Shown: positions 5,371 through 5,600 of the stretch, piece after piece
Numbering within the stretch: position 1 is the stretch's first letter
Layout of the letters: each line of letters begins with the position of its first letter
From: an uncultured Armatimonadota bacterium
GTDB lineage: Bacteria; Armatimonadota; Armatimonadia; Armatimonadales; Armatimonadaceae
Length of the DNA stretch: 5,600 bases
Direction of reading: 5' to 3'
NCBI GenBank assembly: GCA_903915615.1
Contig: CAIWTR010000297.1
Coordinates: 1-5,600 of the forward strand
Notes under the pieces: model-generated
The model's database searches: none
Told to the model about the DNA's origin: nothing
The model's input: only the letters and a program-made list of their open reading frames with translations
Translations under genes and position numbers: made by a program

Positions 5371-5600
5371 TACGTTCCCGGCTCTAGGAAACGAAGCACG
5401 GGACTGTTGGTGGATGGATTGACATCGTCCAGTAATGTCCGCCACGCAGCTGGCATCACATTCGTGATCAGGCCAAGCGTCAATACCCACATTACATTTG
5501 CCAATGCGTGCGATTTTCGGTATTGCCGCAGCGCTGCCGGTTCCGGTAAGCCTGTAAACGCACGCTGACAGAGCACTTGCTCAAGCTCGAGATCCAGCTG
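5367..5600 (-). CDS. C-terminal fragment of an unidentified protein (right-edge partial)
   Basis: The frame is open from the window edge to a TAG at 5367-5369 and encodes 77 residues; the start lies beyond 5600. A GTG at 5576 is possible but has no Shine-Dalgarno sequence, and the upstream residues (LDLELEQVL) continue a plausible helix, so I treat it as partial. The visible part includes PAALRQYRKSHALANVMWVL (21-40) and a hydrophobic stretch around residues 33-50, then AAWRTLLDDV and a short C-terminal tail. The pattern of helices resembles the end of an aminoglycoside/choline phosphotransferase-type kinase, but that is a weak impression and no catalytic motif is in view. It is convergent with the epimerase gene and overlaps it by 4 nt. 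Confidence 0.65.
   Translation of the reverse strand, partial: QLDLELEQVLCQRAFTGLPEPAALRQYRKSHALANVMWVLTLGLITNVMPAAWRTLLDDVNPSTNSPVLRFLEPGTY

Overview
This window is a compact stretch of bacterial chromosome with moderate GC content (about half). It holds five complete protein genes, a partial and apparently frameshifted gene end at the left edge, and an incomplete gene at the right edge. I see no rRNA, tRNA, CRISPR array, transposase or phage gene. The genes are ordinary: tRNA modification, a thiol peroxidase-like protein, a TPR membrane protein, a VOC-fold protein, a PaiB-type FMN-binding protein and a sugar epimerase-like TIM barrel. The taxon cannot be fixed from sequence alone. The loose gene neighbourhood and the apparently leaderless starts fit a less-studied phylum (Armatimonadota is one guess, held weakly) as well as anything better known.

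Layout, left to right. Positions 1-134 carry what looks like the C-terminal end of a plus-strand gene split across two frames. A 12-bp stem hairpin at 144-180 follows. Next is a small PF06983-type VOC gene (195-599, plus). Converging on it is a minus-strand operon running from 3856 down to 596: mnmG, then a peroxiredoxin-like gene 17 nt downstream, then a TPR/DUF4190-like membrane protein gene that overlaps its predecessor by 14 nt. A 72-bp divergent intergenic region (3857-3928) separates mnmG from a plus-strand pair: a PaiB-like FMN-binding protein (3929-4546) and, overlapping it by 4 nt, a D-tagatose/D-psicose 3-epimerase-like protein (4543-5370). The final gene (5367 to beyond 5600, minus) converges on the epimerase gene.

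Architecture. Both convergent junctions overlap by exactly 4 nt (596-599 and 5367-5370), leaving no room for an intergenic terminator. The internal genes of each operon, and the VOC gene, have recognisable Shine-Dalgarno sequences. The two genes that begin transcription units at the divergent region have none; instead each has a -10-like hexamer 6-8 nt before its start codon, which suggests leaderless mRNAs. The two hexamers lie symmetrically about position 3891.5.

I found no convincing undescribed multi-gene system. The points most worth checking are the symmetric leaderless divergent promoter, the frameshift at the left edge, the TPR-DUF4190 fusion in an mnmG operon, and the translationally coupled PaiB/epimerase pair.
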